A DNA stretch of 64,000 nucleotides from Corynebacterium sp. MSK041 (lineage in GTDB: Bacteria > Actinomycetota > Actinomycetes > Mycobacteriales > Mycobacteriaceae). Positions 18,826 to 28,522 of this stretch are shown in pieces. The notes under the pieces were generated by a model. That model worked only from the letters and a program-made list of their open reading frames with translations. It had not been told where the DNA came from and did not search any database. The position numbers and the translations under genes were made by a program. Within the stretch, counting starts at the first letter, position 1. Each line of letters starts with the position of its first letter. The stretch is taken from the NCBI RefSeq assembly GCF_030232265.1, contig NZ_JASPJK010000001.1, positions 372,001 to 436,000 on the forward strand, written 5' to 3'.

Positions 18826-18840
18826 TTGAACACTGTTCAA
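18826..18840. promoter_or_regulatory. BioQ-like operator of bioYMN
   Basis: TTGAACACTGTTCAA is a perfect 6+3+6 palindrome. It fits the TGAAC-N3-GTTnA motif reported for the TetR repressor BioQ of C. glutamicum. It lies 24 bases before bioY and overlaps the expected -35 position, suited to repression when biotin is sufficient. Confidence 0.65.
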
Positions 18841-18863
18841 TAGGTCCCTTTGAGTGAGGGTTG

Positions 18864-18869
18864 TATGGT
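18864..18869 (+). promoter_or_regulatory. Leaderless -10 box of the DUF3046 gene
   Basis: TATGGT, 7 bases before ATG 18877. It shares the intergenic region with the BioQ-like operator. Confidence 0.45.
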
Positions 18870-18876
18870 GGTGGCC

Positions 18877-19092
18877 ATGCGCTTGACGGAGTTCCAGCAA
18901 CGCGTTACCGACGAGTTTGGTGACGCAAAAGGTCAATGGGTCGTCTCTTCCCACGTCTTTCCGGGGGAGGGGAAGACGGCTGCGGAACTGATCGAAAGCG
19001 GAGTCGATCCCCGGGTTGTTTGGGATGGCCTGTGTGAGGCCTTTGACGTGCCGGAAGAGCGACGCCTCGGTATTGACCGTCCTGGAAAATAA
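18877..19092 (+). CDS. DUF3046 protein
   Basis: 71 residues, MRLTEFQQRVTDEFGD.K followed by a short acidic helix pair (AAELIESGVDPRVVWDGLCEAF). This small actinobacterial family is commonly encoded directly before recA. Function unknown. ATG 18877 is chosen because the family starts there. Confidence 0.82.
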   Translation: MRLTEFQQRVTDEFGDAKGQWVVSSHVFPGEGKTAAELIESGVDPRVVWDGLCEAFDVPEERRLGIDRPGK

Positions 19093-19110
19093 ACTCCAGA
19101 AAATTTTCTT

Positions 19111-19126
19111 TCGAACATCCGTGCGT
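19111..19126. promoter_or_regulatory. Degenerate LexA (SOS) box before recA
   Basis: TCGAACATCCGTGCGT differs from the mycobacterial/corynebacterial form TCGAAC-N4-GTTCGA at two bases. It is 158 bases before the recA start. Confidence 0.5.
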
Positions 19127-19284
19127 GTATGTTCGGGGGTGGTGTCCGATATCGCATTAATGTAATTCGCAGCAACGGGGAACCGGATGCGGGGTTAGAG
19201 CGGTCTAAGTAAGTGCACCACTTATTTAACTTGAACTGCCCCGCACGGGGAGACGGTGAACAACGAAAGGACAAAGAGACACCC

Positions 19285-20394
19285 ATGGCAACGAAGAAGA
19301 AGGCTGGTTCAGCAGCCAACGATCGCCAGAATGCGCTTGATGCCGCAATGGCGATGATTGAGAAGGACTTTGGCAAGGGCGCCATCATGCGCTTGGGCGA
19401 TGAGAAGCGCCCGCCGATTCAATCCATCTCTTCCGGCAACACGGCGATTGATGTGGCGCTGGGTATCGGAGGGTGGCCACGTGGCCGCGTTGTGGAGATC
19501 TACGGACCGGAGTCTTCCGGTAAGACCACGGTGGCGCTACACGCCATCGCTGAAGCACAGCGCGCCGGCGGCATTGCTGCGTTCATTGACGCGGAGCACG
19601 CTCTTGATCCGGATTACGCCCGGAAACTCGGCGTGGACACCGATAATTTGCTGGTTTCGCAGCCGGACACCGGTGAGCAAGCGCTGGAAATTGCGGACAT
19701 GCTGGTGCGCTCTGGCGCGATTGACATCATCGTCATTGACTCGGTGGCAGCGTTGACGCCGAAGGCCGAGATTGAGGGCGAGATGGGTGACAGTCACGTT
19801 GGCTTGCAGGCTCGCCTTATGTCCCAGGCGCTGCGCAAGATGACGGGTGCGCTGTACAACTCCGGTACCACCGCGATCTTTATTAACCAGCTGCGTGAGA
19901 AGATCGGCGTCATGTTCGGGTCCCCGGAGACCACCACGGGCGGTAAGGCCCTGAAGTTCTACGCTTCCGTGCGCTGCGATGTCCGCCGAATTCAGACGCT
20001 GAAGGATGGGCAGGATTCCATTGGTAACCGCACGCGCCTCAAGGTGGTGAAGAACAAGGTCTCACCACCGTTCAAGATCGCCGAGTTCGACATCATGTAC
20101 GGCGAAGGCATTTCGCGTGAGTCCTCCATCATTGACATGGGCGTGGACAACGGGATCATCAAGAAGTCCGGTTCCTGGTTCACCTATGAGGGCGACCAGC
20201 TGGGGCAGGGCAAGGAGAAAGCCCGCACTTTCCTCAAGGAGAACCCGGACCTGGCCGATGAGCTGGAGCGCAAGATCTTTGAGAAGCTCGGTGTCGGTGA
20301 GTTCGCTGGCCAGGATGAACTGACGGATGACCCCGTGGACATGGTCCCCAACATCGACTTCGACGATGAGGAAGCTGCTCCAGCTGGAGAATAA
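19285..20394 (+). CDS. recA: Recombinase RecA
   Basis: 369 residues. Walker [10 protein letters not shown] near 70, Walker [11 protein letters not shown] near 150 and the L2 loop region [20 protein letters not shown]. It forms ATP-dependent filaments on single-stranded DNA and triggers LexA self-cleavage; lexA is in this window. ATG 19285 has GAAAGGA upstream. No intein. recX starts 3 bases after the stop. Confidence 0.99.
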   Translation: MATKKKAGSAANDRQNALDAAMAMIEKDFGKGAIMRLGDEKRPPIQSISSGNTAIDVALGIGGWPRGRVVEIYGPESSGKTTVALHAIAEAQRAGGIAAFIDAEHALDPDYARKLGVDTDNLLVSQPDTGEQALEIADMLVRSGAIDIIVIDSVAALTPKAEIEGEMGDSHVGLQARLMSQALRKMTGALYNSGTTAIFINQLREKIGVMFGSPETTTGGKALKFYASVRCDVRRIQTLKDGQDSIGNRTRLKVVKNKVSPPFKIAEFDIMYGEGISRESSIIDMGVDNGIIKKSGSWFTYEGDQLGQGKEKARTFLKENPDLADELERKIFEKLGVGEFAGQDELTDDPVDMVPNIDFDDEEAAPAGE

Positions 20395-20397
20395 TCC

Positions 20398-21009
20398 GTG
20401 AGGGAAAGACAACAGCCGGACCCGGAGAAAATCCGCGCATTACAAAAGGCGCTCGAGGAATACTCCGGGCAGGAACCGCTTATCGACGAAACGCGGGAGA
20501 AAGCCCTCTCCCGCATCCGCGAACGTGCCCTCCTTCTCCTGGATTCACGGTCGCGGTCCCGCCAGGAGCTGCGCGATCGGCTGGTGAAAGCTGAGTTTGA
20601 GCCAGAACTTGTTGATGAGGTGTTGGATTCCTTCCAGCGCAACGGCTTGGTCGACGATCTGGCTTTCGCGCGCGAGTGGGTGCGTCAGCGTTTTGAGCGG
20701 CGCGGTAAGTCCGCCGCCATGCTGGACGTGGAGCTGCAACGCAAAGGCGTGGGGGACGCCGACCGGGCAGAGGCACTCAGCGTCATCGAACGCGAAGACG
20801 AGCGTGAAGTGGCGCGTGGCCAAGCGGTGAAGAAGGCGCGGCAGGTCAAACGTGTGCCTGAAGATCGGCAGCAGCGGGACAAAGAGTTGCGTCGTATCGT
20901 CGGGGTGCTCGCACGGAGGGGATTCAACTCCGGTATGTCGCTTCAGATCGCGCGGGAGGCCTTGGCAGAGCGTTGTGCAGAGTTGGAATCGGAGTCGGTG
21001 GAGGATTAG
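20398..21009 (+). CDS. recX: Regulatory protein RecX
   Basis: 203 residues, three-helix repeats typical of RecX (SRQELRDRLVKAEFEPELVDEVLD, LVDDLAFAREWVRQR, RRGFNSGMSLQIAREAL). It modulates RecA filaments. GTG start 3 bases after recA, so it is cotranscribed and likely coupled. Confidence 0.95.
   Translation: MRERQQPDPEKIRALQKALEEYSGQEPLIDETREKALSRIRERALLLLDSRSRSRQELRDRLVKAEFEPELVDEVLDSFQRNGLVDDLAFAREWVRQRFERRGKSAAMLDVELQRKGVGDADRAEALSVIEREDEREVARGQAVKKARQVKRVPEDRQQRDKELRRIVGVLARRGFNSGMSLQIAREALAERCAELESESVED
20478..20488 (+). repeat. GCTTATCGACG motif in recX
   Basis: Encodes Leu-Ile-Asp as CTT ATC GAC in the sense direction. Confidence 0.6.
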
Positions 21010-21052
21010 CCACGACTCGTGGTGACAGTTAGGAGAGTTCACCGCGCGGGAA

Positions 21053-21058
21053 TAGACT
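21053..21058 (+). promoter_or_regulatory. Leaderless -10 box of miaB
   Basis: TAGACT, 8 bases before GTG 21067; no ribosome-binding site in between. Confidence 0.5.
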
Positions 21059-21066
21059 GTCCCACC

Positions 21067-22593
21067 GTGACAACCGCAACACAACCTTCCCTGACACAGC
21101 CCCGCACGTACGAGGTACGCACCTTCGGCTGCCAAATGAACGTGCACGATTCCGAACGCCTGTCTGGCCTGCTTGAAGAAGCGGGGTACACGGCGGCACA
21201 GGAGAATGAGGAAGCTGACCTCATCGTGTTCAACACGTGCGCCGTGCGTGAGAACGCGGACAAGCGACTCTACGGCACGCTTGGGCAGCTGCGTGAGGTG
21301 AGGCGCAATCACCCAGGCATGCAGATCGCCGTTGGTGGCTGCCTCGCGCAGAAGGACCGAGACGTGGTGGTGAAGAAGGCGCCGTGGGTAGATGCCGTGT
21401 TTGGTACTCACAACATGGCGGCGCTTCCGGCGTTGCTTGACCGTGCGCGGGTAAGTGAGGAAGCCCAGGTTGAAATCGTTGAGGCCTTGGAGCACTTCCC
21501 GTCGGTTCTACCGGCGAAGCGGGAATCGTCCTATGCAGGTTGGGTGTCTGTGTCCGTGGGCTGCAACAACACGTGCACGTTCTGCATCGTGCCATCCTTG
21601 CGTGGCAAGGAGCAGGACCGTAGGCCGGGCGACATTCTCGCCGAGGTCAAAGCGCTCGTGGACCAAGGCGTGAGCGAGGTGACACTGCTCGGCCAAAACG
21701 TCAACGCATATGGCGTGAACTTTGTGGATCCGGAGTTGGACCGCGACCGTTCTGCTTTCTCGAAGCTGCTGCGCGCCTGTGGTGAGATCGAGGGCCTTGA
21801 GCGCGTCCGCTTCACCTCCCCGCACCCGGCGGAGTTCACCTCCGATGTCATTGATGCGATGGTGGACACCCCGAACGTGTGCCCGCAGCTGCACATGCCG
21901 TTGCAGTCAGGTTCGGACAAGGTGCTCAAGGACATGCGCCGTTCATACCGTTCGAAGAAGTTCCTGGCCATTTTGGATGAGGTGCGGGAGAAACTGCCGT
22001 ACGCCTCAATCACCACAGACATCATCGTGGGGTTCCCAGGTGAGACGGAAGAGGACTTCCAGGCTACCCTCGACGTGGTGGAAAAGGCCCGGTTTACCTC
22101 CGCGTTTACGTTTCAGTACTCGCCGCGCCCCAGTACCCCGGCGGCGGAAATGCCTGACCAGATCCCTAAAGAGGTCGTGCAGGAGCGCTTCGAGCGTCTG
22201 CTGGCGCTGCAGGAGCGCATCAGTGAGGAAGAGAACATCAAGCTCATTGGCACAGAGCAGGAGCTTCTCGTCCAGGAGAGCAACGATAAGAAAGAGACTG
22301 GTCGCATGTCCGGCCGTGCGCGTGATGGACGACTCGTGCACTTCACGGTGTCCGGCAACATCGATGACACCGTGCGTCCGGGTGACATCGTTCATGTGAC
22401 GGTTACGGAAGCCCGCCCGCACTATCTCATTGCGGATTCAGGCATTCACTCGCATCGCCGCACGCTCGCTGGCGATAATGCTGAGGCGGGCCAGGTGCCC
22501 ACCACAGCACCTGTCGGCGTTGGCCTCGGTTTGCCTAAGATTGGGGCACCAAGCCCATCACCCGCCGCGTCCGCGTGCGGTTCATGCGGATAA
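21067..22593 (+). CDS. miaB: tRNA-2-methylthio-N6-dimethylallyladenosine synthase
   Basis: Radical-SAM methylthiotransferase that modifies A37 in tRNAs already prenylated by MiaA (gene at 27602). 508 residues. UPF0004 domain first, with TFGCQMN and CAVREN cysteines; radical-SAM motif [12 protein letters not shown] near 165; C-terminal TRAM-like segment ([15 protein letters not shown]). The longer frame from 21019 is not supported. Confidence 0.96.
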   Translation: MTTATQPSLTQPRTYEVRTFGCQMNVHDSERLSGLLEEAGYTAAQENEEADLIVFNTCAVRENADKRLYGTLGQLREVRRNHPGMQIAVGGCLAQKDRDVVVKKAPWVDAVFGTHNMAALPALLDRARVSEEAQVEIVEALEHFPSVLPAKRESSYAGWVSVSVGCNNTCTFCIVPSLRGKEQDRRPGDILAEVKALVDQGVSEVTLLGQNVNAYGVNFVDPELDRDRSAFSKLLRACGEIEGLERVRFTSPHPAEFTSDVIDAMVDTPNVCPQLHMPLQSGSDKVLKDMRRSYRSKKFLAILDEVREKLPYASITTDIIVGFPGETEEDFQATLDVVEKARFTSAFTFQYSPRPSTPAAEMPDQIPKEVVQERFERLLALQERISEEENIKLIGTEQELLVQESNDKKETGRMSGRARDGRLVHFTVSGNIDDTVRPGDIVHVTVTEARPHYLIADSGIHSHRRTLAGDNAEAGQVPTTAPVGVGLGLPKIGAPSPSPAASACGSCG

Positions 22594-22603
22594 GGAGAGC
22601 AGA

Positions 22604-23233
22604 TTGCTTAACGACGTCACCCCAACCCCCGAAAAACCCCTCGCCACCCGCCTCGACCTCGGGTGGCGTAAGTGGGTCCTCGTGGCGGTGATTGCCGTCT
22701 ATGTGATGACTCTCTTCCTGCCATACGCCGCCGGTACTCCGGGATGGCAGGTGCTCTCGTTTACAGAGCCGGCTGATACCCACATTGCATTGGCAGAGCG
22801 CGTATTCACGCTGGTGTCCTTCGCATCACTGGTTGTGTTCAGCGTGCTTGCCCTCGCGCTTCGGGACACATCCCCGGCGATGGTGGCGTGGTTGACGGCC
22901 TGCATCGGCCTTGCCACAGCTCTGTTGGGAACATGGATGCGCCAGACCGGTACAGCCGGTGGCTCCACCGGTGCCGGCATGTACCTTGCCATCGTGTGCC
23001 TGGTTGTGGCCGTGCCGATTCTCACATCAGCATGGCTACGCCGCGATGAGGAGCAGACCCGCTACGAGGAGACCCGTCGCGCCAACCCCGAAGCTAACCC
23101 GGTTGCGGACGTCCAGTCCGCTGCCACCCAAGCCCACTCACACGCCGACTCCGCGCAGGATGTCCCCGCACACCTCGTCGACGATCGCCGCGCCCAGGCC
23201 CGCGAGCGCCACCAAAATTCCAAGAGTGAGTGA
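22604..23233 (+). CDS. Actinobacterial membrane protein downstream of miaB
   Basis: 209 residues from TTG 22604, which has AAGGAGAG 6 bases ahead. Four hydrophobic segments (VLVAVIAVYVMTLFLPYAAG, TLVSFASLVVFSVLALAL, a third near AWLTACIGLATALLG and MYLAIVCLVVAVPIL) precede a charged Arg/Glu/His-rich tail. It corresponds in position to a conserved membrane gene next to miaB in mycobacteria. Function unknown. Confidence 0.75.
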   Translation: MLNDVTPTPEKPLATRLDLGWRKWVLVAVIAVYVMTLFLPYAAGTPGWQVLSFTEPADTHIALAERVFTLVSFASLVVFSVLALALRDTSPAMVAWLTACIGLATALLGTWMRQTGTAGGSTGAGMYLAIVCLVVAVPILTSAWLRRDEEQTRYEETRRANPEANPVADVQSAATQAHSHADSAQDVPAHLVDDRRAQARERHQNSKSE

Positions 23234-23267
23234 TCCTGAAGGATCCTCTCTGCGACGTCCTACTGGA

Positions 23268-23291
23268 GATAGGATAAGCACTTATCCTATC
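23268..23291. promoter_or_regulatory. Perfect 24-bp palindrome over the fic promoter
   Basis: GATAGGATAAG (23268-23278), CA, then CTTATCCTATC (23281-23291), exact on both arms. A -10-like TATCCT (23288-23293) lies 6 bases before ATG 23300, so a protein bound here would block the promoter. Nearby 23232-23245 is a second, shorter palindrome. Confidence 0.6.
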
Positions 23292-23299
23292 CTCTAATC

Positions 23300-24475
23300 A
23301 TGTCTTGGCCTAGGTTCCGTACTGAAACTTTGCCGTGGGTGCCCCGCGGTGAGATGTCGCGTCGCGCCCGAACGAAGGCGCCGACCACGTACGAGAGTGT
23401 GCTTGTTCCCGCGATAGCACGGGAGGTTTTGGATCTTTCGGCTGATCTTCAGGCGGAAGTTGAGCGGGCGACGATTGCTGTCGCGCGTTTTGACGCCACG
23501 GTGGCACACCGTCTCATTCCGTTTACGCCACTGCTGCTGCGGACTGAGTCGGTGGCGTCGAGCAAGATTGAGAATCTCTCGTCCTCAGCGCGCAGTGTGT
23601 TGGAAGCCGAGTTGACGGGCAGTAGACGTGGCAATGCCGGGCTGATTGCGAGCAATGTCCATCAGATGGAGGCAGCGAAAGATCACGACGTTGAACAGCT
23701 CGCTGATCTTCTAGAGCTTCATCGAATTCTGCTCGCTGACAGCGCGCCCACTATTGCTGGTGTGTTGCGGAATGAACCCGTGTGGATTGGGGGCGCGGAC
23801 CAGTACCCGTTGGATGCCTACTTTGTTGCGCCACATCAGTGTCACCTTTCAGAAGCGTTGGAAGACTTTCTGGAATTCTTCGCACGTGACGATCTTCCCG
23901 CCTTGGCCCATGCAGCGGTGGCGCATGCGCATTTTGAGAGCATCCACCCGTTTGCCGATGGCAACGGGAGAACAGGCCGTGCGCTGATTCACGTTCTGTT
24001 GCGTCAGCGCGGGCTGACCAGGCAGACCTCGTTGCCTATCTCAGCGTCGCTTTTGGCAGATGTGGATAGGTACTTTGCAGCGTTGGATGCCTATCGCGAC
24101 GGCGATGTCACATCGATCATCAGCTTGTTCGCGCACGCTGCTTATGAGGCGATGAGGCGGGGTGAATGGTTTGTTGCTGAGCTCGATGGCGTGCGCGAAG
24201 AGTGGGAAGGATTAGTCACCGCGCGTAAAGACGCGACTGACTGGAGGGCACTGGATGTCCTCATTTGCCAACCCGTTATCACCGTGGCCGCTTTGACGGA
24301 GGAACTAGGTATCACCCCGGCGGCGGCGCGTGCGACGCTCGTCCGTCTTGAGGAAAATGGGATTCTCATTGGTGCGCAGATGTCGAATAAAGTGCGCGCG
24401 TGGCGCGCTCAGGATGTGCTTGATCTTCTGGATGAGTTTGGAGATGGTATGCGGCGCAGTATTGCATCAACCTGA
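23300..24475 (+). CDS. Fic/DOC family protein with C-terminal winged-helix-like region
   Basis: 391 residues. Catalytic Fic motif HPFADGNGRTGR near residue 215, which would transfer AMP from ATP to a protein hydroxyl. SSKIEN near 86 is an N-terminal inhibitory-helix motif (S/TxxxE-G/N type), so activity is probably autoinhibited. The last 90 residues hold a helix-turn-helix-like stretch (VAALTEELGITPAAARATLVRLE). It is monocistronic and has a palindrome on its promoter; autoregulation is plausible. Substrate unknown. It looks like an accessory insertion among conserved genes. Confidence 0.88.
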   Translation: MSWPRFRTETLPWVPRGEMSRRARTKAPTTYESVLVPAIAREVLDLSADLQAEVERATIAVARFDATVAHRLIPFTPLLLRTESVASSKIENLSSSARSVLEAELTGSRRGNAGLIASNVHQMEAAKDHDVEQLADLLELHRILLADSAPTIAGVLRNEPVWIGGADQYPLDAYFVAPHQCHLSEALEDFLEFFARDDLPALAHAAVAHAHFESIHPFADGNGRTGRALIHVLLRQRGLTRQTSLPISASLLADVDRYFAALDAYRDGDVTSIISLFAHAAYEAMRRGEWFVAELDGVREEWEGLVTARKDATDWRALDVLICQPVITVAALTEELGITPAAARATLVRLEENGILIGAQMSNKVRAWRAQDVLDLLDEFGDGMRRSIAST

Positions 24476-25519
24476 GCGCTTCTGCCAGGCAGTAGAGCTG
24501 GAAATGATCTTGGCGTTGGCGGCGCGGAGCAGGCACGTGACAGGTTCGCTGCCAGCGGGGGCGGATACGTAGCAGGTTTCCACCTTGGGCCATTCGGTAC
24601 GCGCAGCGGCGAGAACGCTGGAGAGAAGTTGTTTGGCGGAGCCTTGACCGCGTGCATCGGGGAGGACGTAGACGAGGCCGAGTTCCATGAGGGTGTCATC
24701 GTCGACGTCGTAGTGGACGGCCTCGGCCAGCCCAATGAAACGGTCGCCAGACCGCAGAAGTGCGGTGAGTTGGTTGCCGCCGCGGTCGCGGAGGCGGGCG
24801 CTGGCATCGCGGACGCGCTGTTCGGTCCAGTCGACTATGTCGAGTGTGAGCTCGCCACGTGGGTAGTCCCGGGAAGCAGCGCTAATGAGCGTTCGGAATC
24901 CGGAGAGATCTTCGGGCGAGAAGTCCATGTTGTGGACGATGGTGCAGGTGGGGGACTCAGGCAAGCCAAGGCCATCAAGCACAAAGGTCGCCTGGGTTTC
25001 CCGGTATGCCTGGGTGTAGCCTGCGTCGGCGAGGAGCGCCGCCGCAGGAGAGCTGGCACCCGGGGCGTGGGTGTCCCAAAGATGGTGGATGGGGCGGTGG
25101 GTGGTGGTGGAGAGGGCGTCGATAAGCAATAAAGCTTCTCCCCACGGCTCAGGCGGCACGGGTTCGCCGGGCAGTGGTGCGATGGCGGCGTCGAGCGTGA
25201 CGGTGGCTTCGATGATGCTGGTGTCTTCGAGCAATGGCAATGAGACGAAGACCCAGGCAGAGATGTCCGCGAGGTCAGATGCATGGAGCTCCGGATAGCC
25301 GTGTGCACCGAGTGGGCGGGGTGCCGCAACATCGGTGAGTGCGAAGAGGAGCGCCTGGGATTCGGCAGACCCTTCAAGCCGTTTAGCCAGGTGGGTGGCG
25401 GTGACGCCGGAGTGGGCATCGCCGGTGATGTCCTGGATGGCCAGTGTGGCGGAAAAAGCGTAGGCGCCGACAACCTCATCGGCGTCGACGCTACGTGGAT
25501 TGAGCAGAAGGGCGTGCAA
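24467..25519 (-). CDS. GNAT family acetyltransferase-like protein
   Basis: 350 residues. The C-terminal half shows a GNAT fold with acetyl-CoA loop DARGQGSAKQLLSSVL; the N-terminal half looks like a diverged second GNAT domain (FVSLPLLEDTSIIEATVTLD). Substrate unknown; the length is not that of MshD. The TTG start lies two bases after the DUF349 stop, suggesting coupling. Its 3' end overlaps the fic end by 9 bases. Confidence 0.7.
   Translation of the reverse strand: MHALLLNPRSVDADEVVGAYAFSATLAIQDITGDAHSGVTATHLAKRLEGSAESQALLFALTDVAAPRPLGAHGYPELHASDLADISAWVFVSLPLLEDTSIIEATVTLDAAIAPLPGEPVPPEPWGEALLLIDALSTTTHRPIHHLWDTHAPGASSPAAALLADAGYTQAYRETQATFVLDGLGLPESPTCTIVHNMDFSPEDLSGFRTLISAASRDYPRGELTLDIVDWTEQRVRDASARLRDRGGNQLTALLRSGDRFIGLAEAVHYDVDDDTLMELGLVYVLPDARGQGSAKQLLSSVLAAARTEWPKVETCYVSAPAGSEPVTCLLRAANAKIISSSTAWQKRSG
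25117..25127 (+). repeat. GCTTATCGACG motif in the GNAT gene
   Basis: In gene sense it encodes Leu-Ile-Asp with CTT ATC GAC. Confidence 0.6.
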
Positions 25520-25521
25520 GG

Positions 25522-26889
25522 CTAGCTATCGATGGCCTTGGCGGCAACGTCAGCGAATTCCTGCCACTGCTCCGCCTGGGCGCGCAGCTCAGCAGCAGCC
25601 TTGGCATCGCCCTTGGCTTCGGCGGCTTCAGCCTTGGCGCGGAAGTCATCGGCCTTGACCTGGAACTGGTTGGCCTTATCCTGCTGGACCGGGTTGGACT
25701 TGCGCCACTGCTTCTCTTCGGCGGCGGCAACGCGCTGTTCGATCTCGCCAATCTTGTCTTCGTACTCGCGGACCTTGTTGCGCGGGACGTAGCCGATTTC
25801 ATCCCACTTGTCCTGCAGTTCACGCAGCTTGGCCTTGGCTGTGCCGAGCCCCTTCTCTGGGTCGATCAGCGGGCCGTACTCTGCGATGAGTTCATCCTTG
25901 GCCTTTGCGTTGGCCTCGAACTCACGGTCGCGTTCGTCGTTGACGGCGTTGCGTGCAGCGAAGAAGTGGTCTTGGGCGGCGCGGAAGCGCTTCCACAGTT
26001 TGTCATCCACATCGCGCGGGGCGCGGCCGGCGGCCTTCCACTCCGTCATGAGGTCGCGGAACGCGCGGGCGGTGTCACCCCAGTCGGTGGAGTCCTTGAT
26101 CTTCTCGGCGCGTTCGATGATGTCTTCCTTGGTGGCCTTCGCGGCGGCACGGCCACGGTCTAGCTCAGCGAAGTGGGCACCGCGACGGCGGTTGAAGGAA
26201 TCGCGTGCCTTGGAGTAGCGCTTCCACAACGCGTCATCGGTCTTACGGTCAATGCCACGGATGGTCTTCCACTCGTCAAGGATGGCGCGGATGCGGTCAC
26301 CGGCGGCCTTCCACTCGGTGGAGTTCGCCGCCAAATCTTCAGCTTCAGCAGCTAGGGCTTCCTTGCGGGAGATTGCTTCGGCGCGGCGGGTTTCCTTTGC
26401 TTCCTTGGCCTTTTCACCAGCCACATCAGCGTGCTCTAGCACTGCCTTGAGCTGGGTTTCCAGGGAGTCCAGGTCACCGACAACAGCCTGTTCGTCCAGG
26501 GAATCAATGAGTTGCTGGGCCTGTGTGCGCACAGACGAAGCGTCTTCCGGGCGGGTTGCCAGGCGATTGTCCAAGAGAGCAACCTCAGTGGACAAGTCCA
26601 CGAAGCGCTGGGCGTAGTGCTCAAGGCCTTCCTCCGGGGTGCCGGCCTGCCAGGAGCCGACAGCGCGCTCGACGCCACCGCGGGTGACGTACACGGTGCC
26701 TTCAGCATCAACGCGACCAAACTTCGCAGCCTCGGAAGCATCCACCGACGGTGTAGTCGGTGCGACGGGGGCTGGTGCTGGGGTGGCGGCGACACCAGCG
26801 CCAGGGCGTGGGCCCGGCTTGGGGGTCCGGGAGGGCATGGCGCCGGGGTTGGGAGTCGGGGTCTTGCCTTCAATGGGTGGCTGCGTCAT
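25522..26889 (-). CDS. DUF349 repeat protein
   Basis: 455 residues from ATG 26889 with AAAGGATG upstream. A Pro/Ala-rich N-terminus (to about 70) is followed by tandem DUF349 helical repeats (for example [27 protein letters not shown]-like units at about 170-370) rich in Trp, Lys and Glu, then a coiled-coil tail. The family is common in Actinobacteria; a structural or RNA-linked role has been suggested. It heads a likely operon with the GNAT gene. The intergenic region to 27012 holds only divergent promoters. Confidence 0.85.
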   Translation of the reverse strand: [455 protein letters not shown]

Positions 26890-26999
26890 GGTGAGGCATC
26901 CTTTCGCTTTCATTTGTGTGCCGCGCGACACGGCTGCCGTAATGGTTTGCAACTTTACCGTCACCGGTGCTGCGGTGTCAGACGTTGCCCACGGATGGA

Positions 27000-27005
27000 T
27001 AGGCT
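27000..27005 (+). promoter_or_regulatory. Leaderless -10 box before the miaA operon
   Basis: TAGGCT, 7 bases before GTG 27013, with no ribosome-binding site. Confidence 0.45.
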
Positions 27006-27012
27006 ACTAGGC

Positions 27013-27609
27013 GTGAATCAGTTCAATGTGCTCATCATTCCGGGGTCTCCGGCGCTTGTTGTGGAGCTTGCACCCCGTGATGGTGCTGGCCGGGAGCTCA
27101 CAGCCGCGATCCGCACGTTGATCGCCCACGACACCCGCCCCATTCACATCGTGGGCTCGCGCGATGAGCGGTGGTACACGCGTCACACTGGGTCGTTCGC
27201 GGCGTGGGGTGCTCCGCAGGTGAACGTGGGCGGCGGTAATTACGCCGCGGAGCTCGTTGCACGGTATTGCCTTGGGCCCGCATCGGCGCGCGTGACGGAT
27301 TCGCGTGGGACTCTGCAGTCACTTGACCCAGACGTGCTCACCGTTGTCGTCCTCGACGGTTCAGCGGGTCTCACCCCGCGCGCGCCACTCGCGCTCATCG
27401 AAGGGGCAGAAGCCACGCATGAGCAGATGGCACGGTTCTTGGATGGCACAGCAACGTTGCCGCAGGACCTCGCGGAGTACGGCGTGATCGAACCTGCGCT
27501 GTGGGAACAGCTTGCTGCCCAGCCCGCGAGGAACAAGCAGCTCATTGCCACGGATTCCTCGTTGGGGGTGGGCAGGTTTGTTGCCACATGGGAGGTTGAT
27601 CATGGATAA
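27013..27609 (+). CDS. Conserved actinobacterial protein upstream of miaA
   Basis: 198 residues. It opens with a beta strand VLIIPGSPALVVELAP and contains His/Asp and Asn-rich turns (HIVGSRDERWYTRHTGSFAAWG). It matches in position an Ala-rich gene before miaA in mycobacteria (Rv2728c type), and a class III extradiol dioxygenase-like fold is possible. I see no decisive motif. It overlaps miaA by 8 bases and miaA overlaps dapF, forming one operon. Confidence 0.7.
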   Translation: MNQFNVLIIPGSPALVVELAPRDGAGRELTAAIRTLIAHDTRPIHIVGSRDERWYTRHTGSFAAWGAPQVNVGGGNYAAELVARYCLGPASARVTDSRGTLQSLDPDVLTVVVLDGSAGLTPRAPLALIEGAEATHEQMARFLDGTATLPQDLAEYGVIEPALWEQLAAQPARNKQLIATDSSLGVGRFVATWEVDHG

Positions 27610-28522
27610 GACACCCATTGCAGTGGTGGGGCCGACGGCGTCGGGGAAGTCGCTCTTAAGCATTGCTCTGGCACACGAGCTTGATGGTGAAGTGGTCAAT
27701 ATCGACTCGATGCAGCTCTACCGCGGCATGGATATCGGCACCGCGAAGCTCACACCCGCCGAACGCGAGGGCGTGCCACATCATTTGCTGGATATCTGGG
27801 ATGTCACGCGCACAGCGTCCGTCGCTGAGTATCAGGCGCGCGCGATTGAGACAGTCGAGGACATCGCCGCGCGCGGCAAGGTTCCCATCCTCGTCGGCGG
27901 ATCCATGATGTACGTGCAATCGCTTATCGACGCCTGGCAGTTCCCACCCACCGACCCCTTTGTTCGCGCTAAGTACGAACAACGACTAGAGGAGATCGGT
28001 GTGCAGGCCCTCCATGCGGAACTGGCCGAGATTGATCCACAGGCCGCGAGCATCATTGAGGACAATGATCCGCGCCGTACTGTGCGTGCGCTCGAAGTCA
28101 TTGAACTGACCGGCAAACCCTTCCAGGCATCCCAACCGCCGAAGGACGCCCCACCGCGGTGGGGAACGCAGATCCTGGGTCTGCGCACGACAGCGGAGTG
28201 GCTCAACCCACGCATTGAACTACGCACACACCAGATGTTCGAGCGTGGCTTTGTTGAGGAGGTTCAAAGCCTGGTTGCGGATGGCCTTGTTGCGGATTCC
28301 ACTGCGGGGCGTGCCATTGGTTATGCCCAGGTGCTCGCCTACATGGCGGGGGAGTGCACCCTTGATGAAGCGATTGAATCGACCATCATGGGCACCCGCC
28401 GCTACGTGCGCCGCCAACGCTCCTGGTTCAACCGGGACAAGCGCATCAGCTGGCTCGATGCCACTCTGGCGGATGGAGAGCCGGAAGCGCTGCTTCAAGC
28501 AGCACTAGAATCGCTCAGGTGA
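27602..28522 (+). CDS. miaA: tRNA dimethylallyltransferase
   Basis: Prenylates A37 of UNN-reading tRNAs, the substrate of MiaB. 306 residues, P-loop [11 protein letters not shown] near residue 10, [17 protein letters not shown] near 35, and R-rich [20 protein letters not shown] ending. Overlaps the preceding gene (8 bases) and dapF (4 bases). Confidence 0.96.
   Translation: MDKTPIAVVGPTASGKSLLSIALAHELDGEVVNIDSMQLYRGMDIGTAKLTPAEREGVPHHLLDIWDVTRTASVAEYQARAIETVEDIAARGKVPILVGGSMMYVQSLIDAWQFPPTDPFVRAKYEQRLEEIGVQALHAELAEIDPQAASIIEDNDPRRTVRALEVIELTGKPFQASQPPKDAPPRWGTQILGLRTTAEWLNPRIELRTHQMFERGFVEEVQSLVADGLVADSTAGRAIGYAQVLAYMAGECTLDEAIESTIMGTRRYVRRQRSWFNRDKRISWLDATLADGEPEALLQAALESLR
27922..27932 (+). 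repeat. GCTTATCGACG motif in miaA
   Basis: Encodes Leu-Ile-Asp as CTT ATC GAC. Confidence 0.6.

Noticed and set aside
23268..23291. DtxR box reading of the fic palindrome.
   Set aside because: Arms TAGGATAAG differ from TTAGGTTAG and the centre is even (two bases), unlike the DtxR operator.
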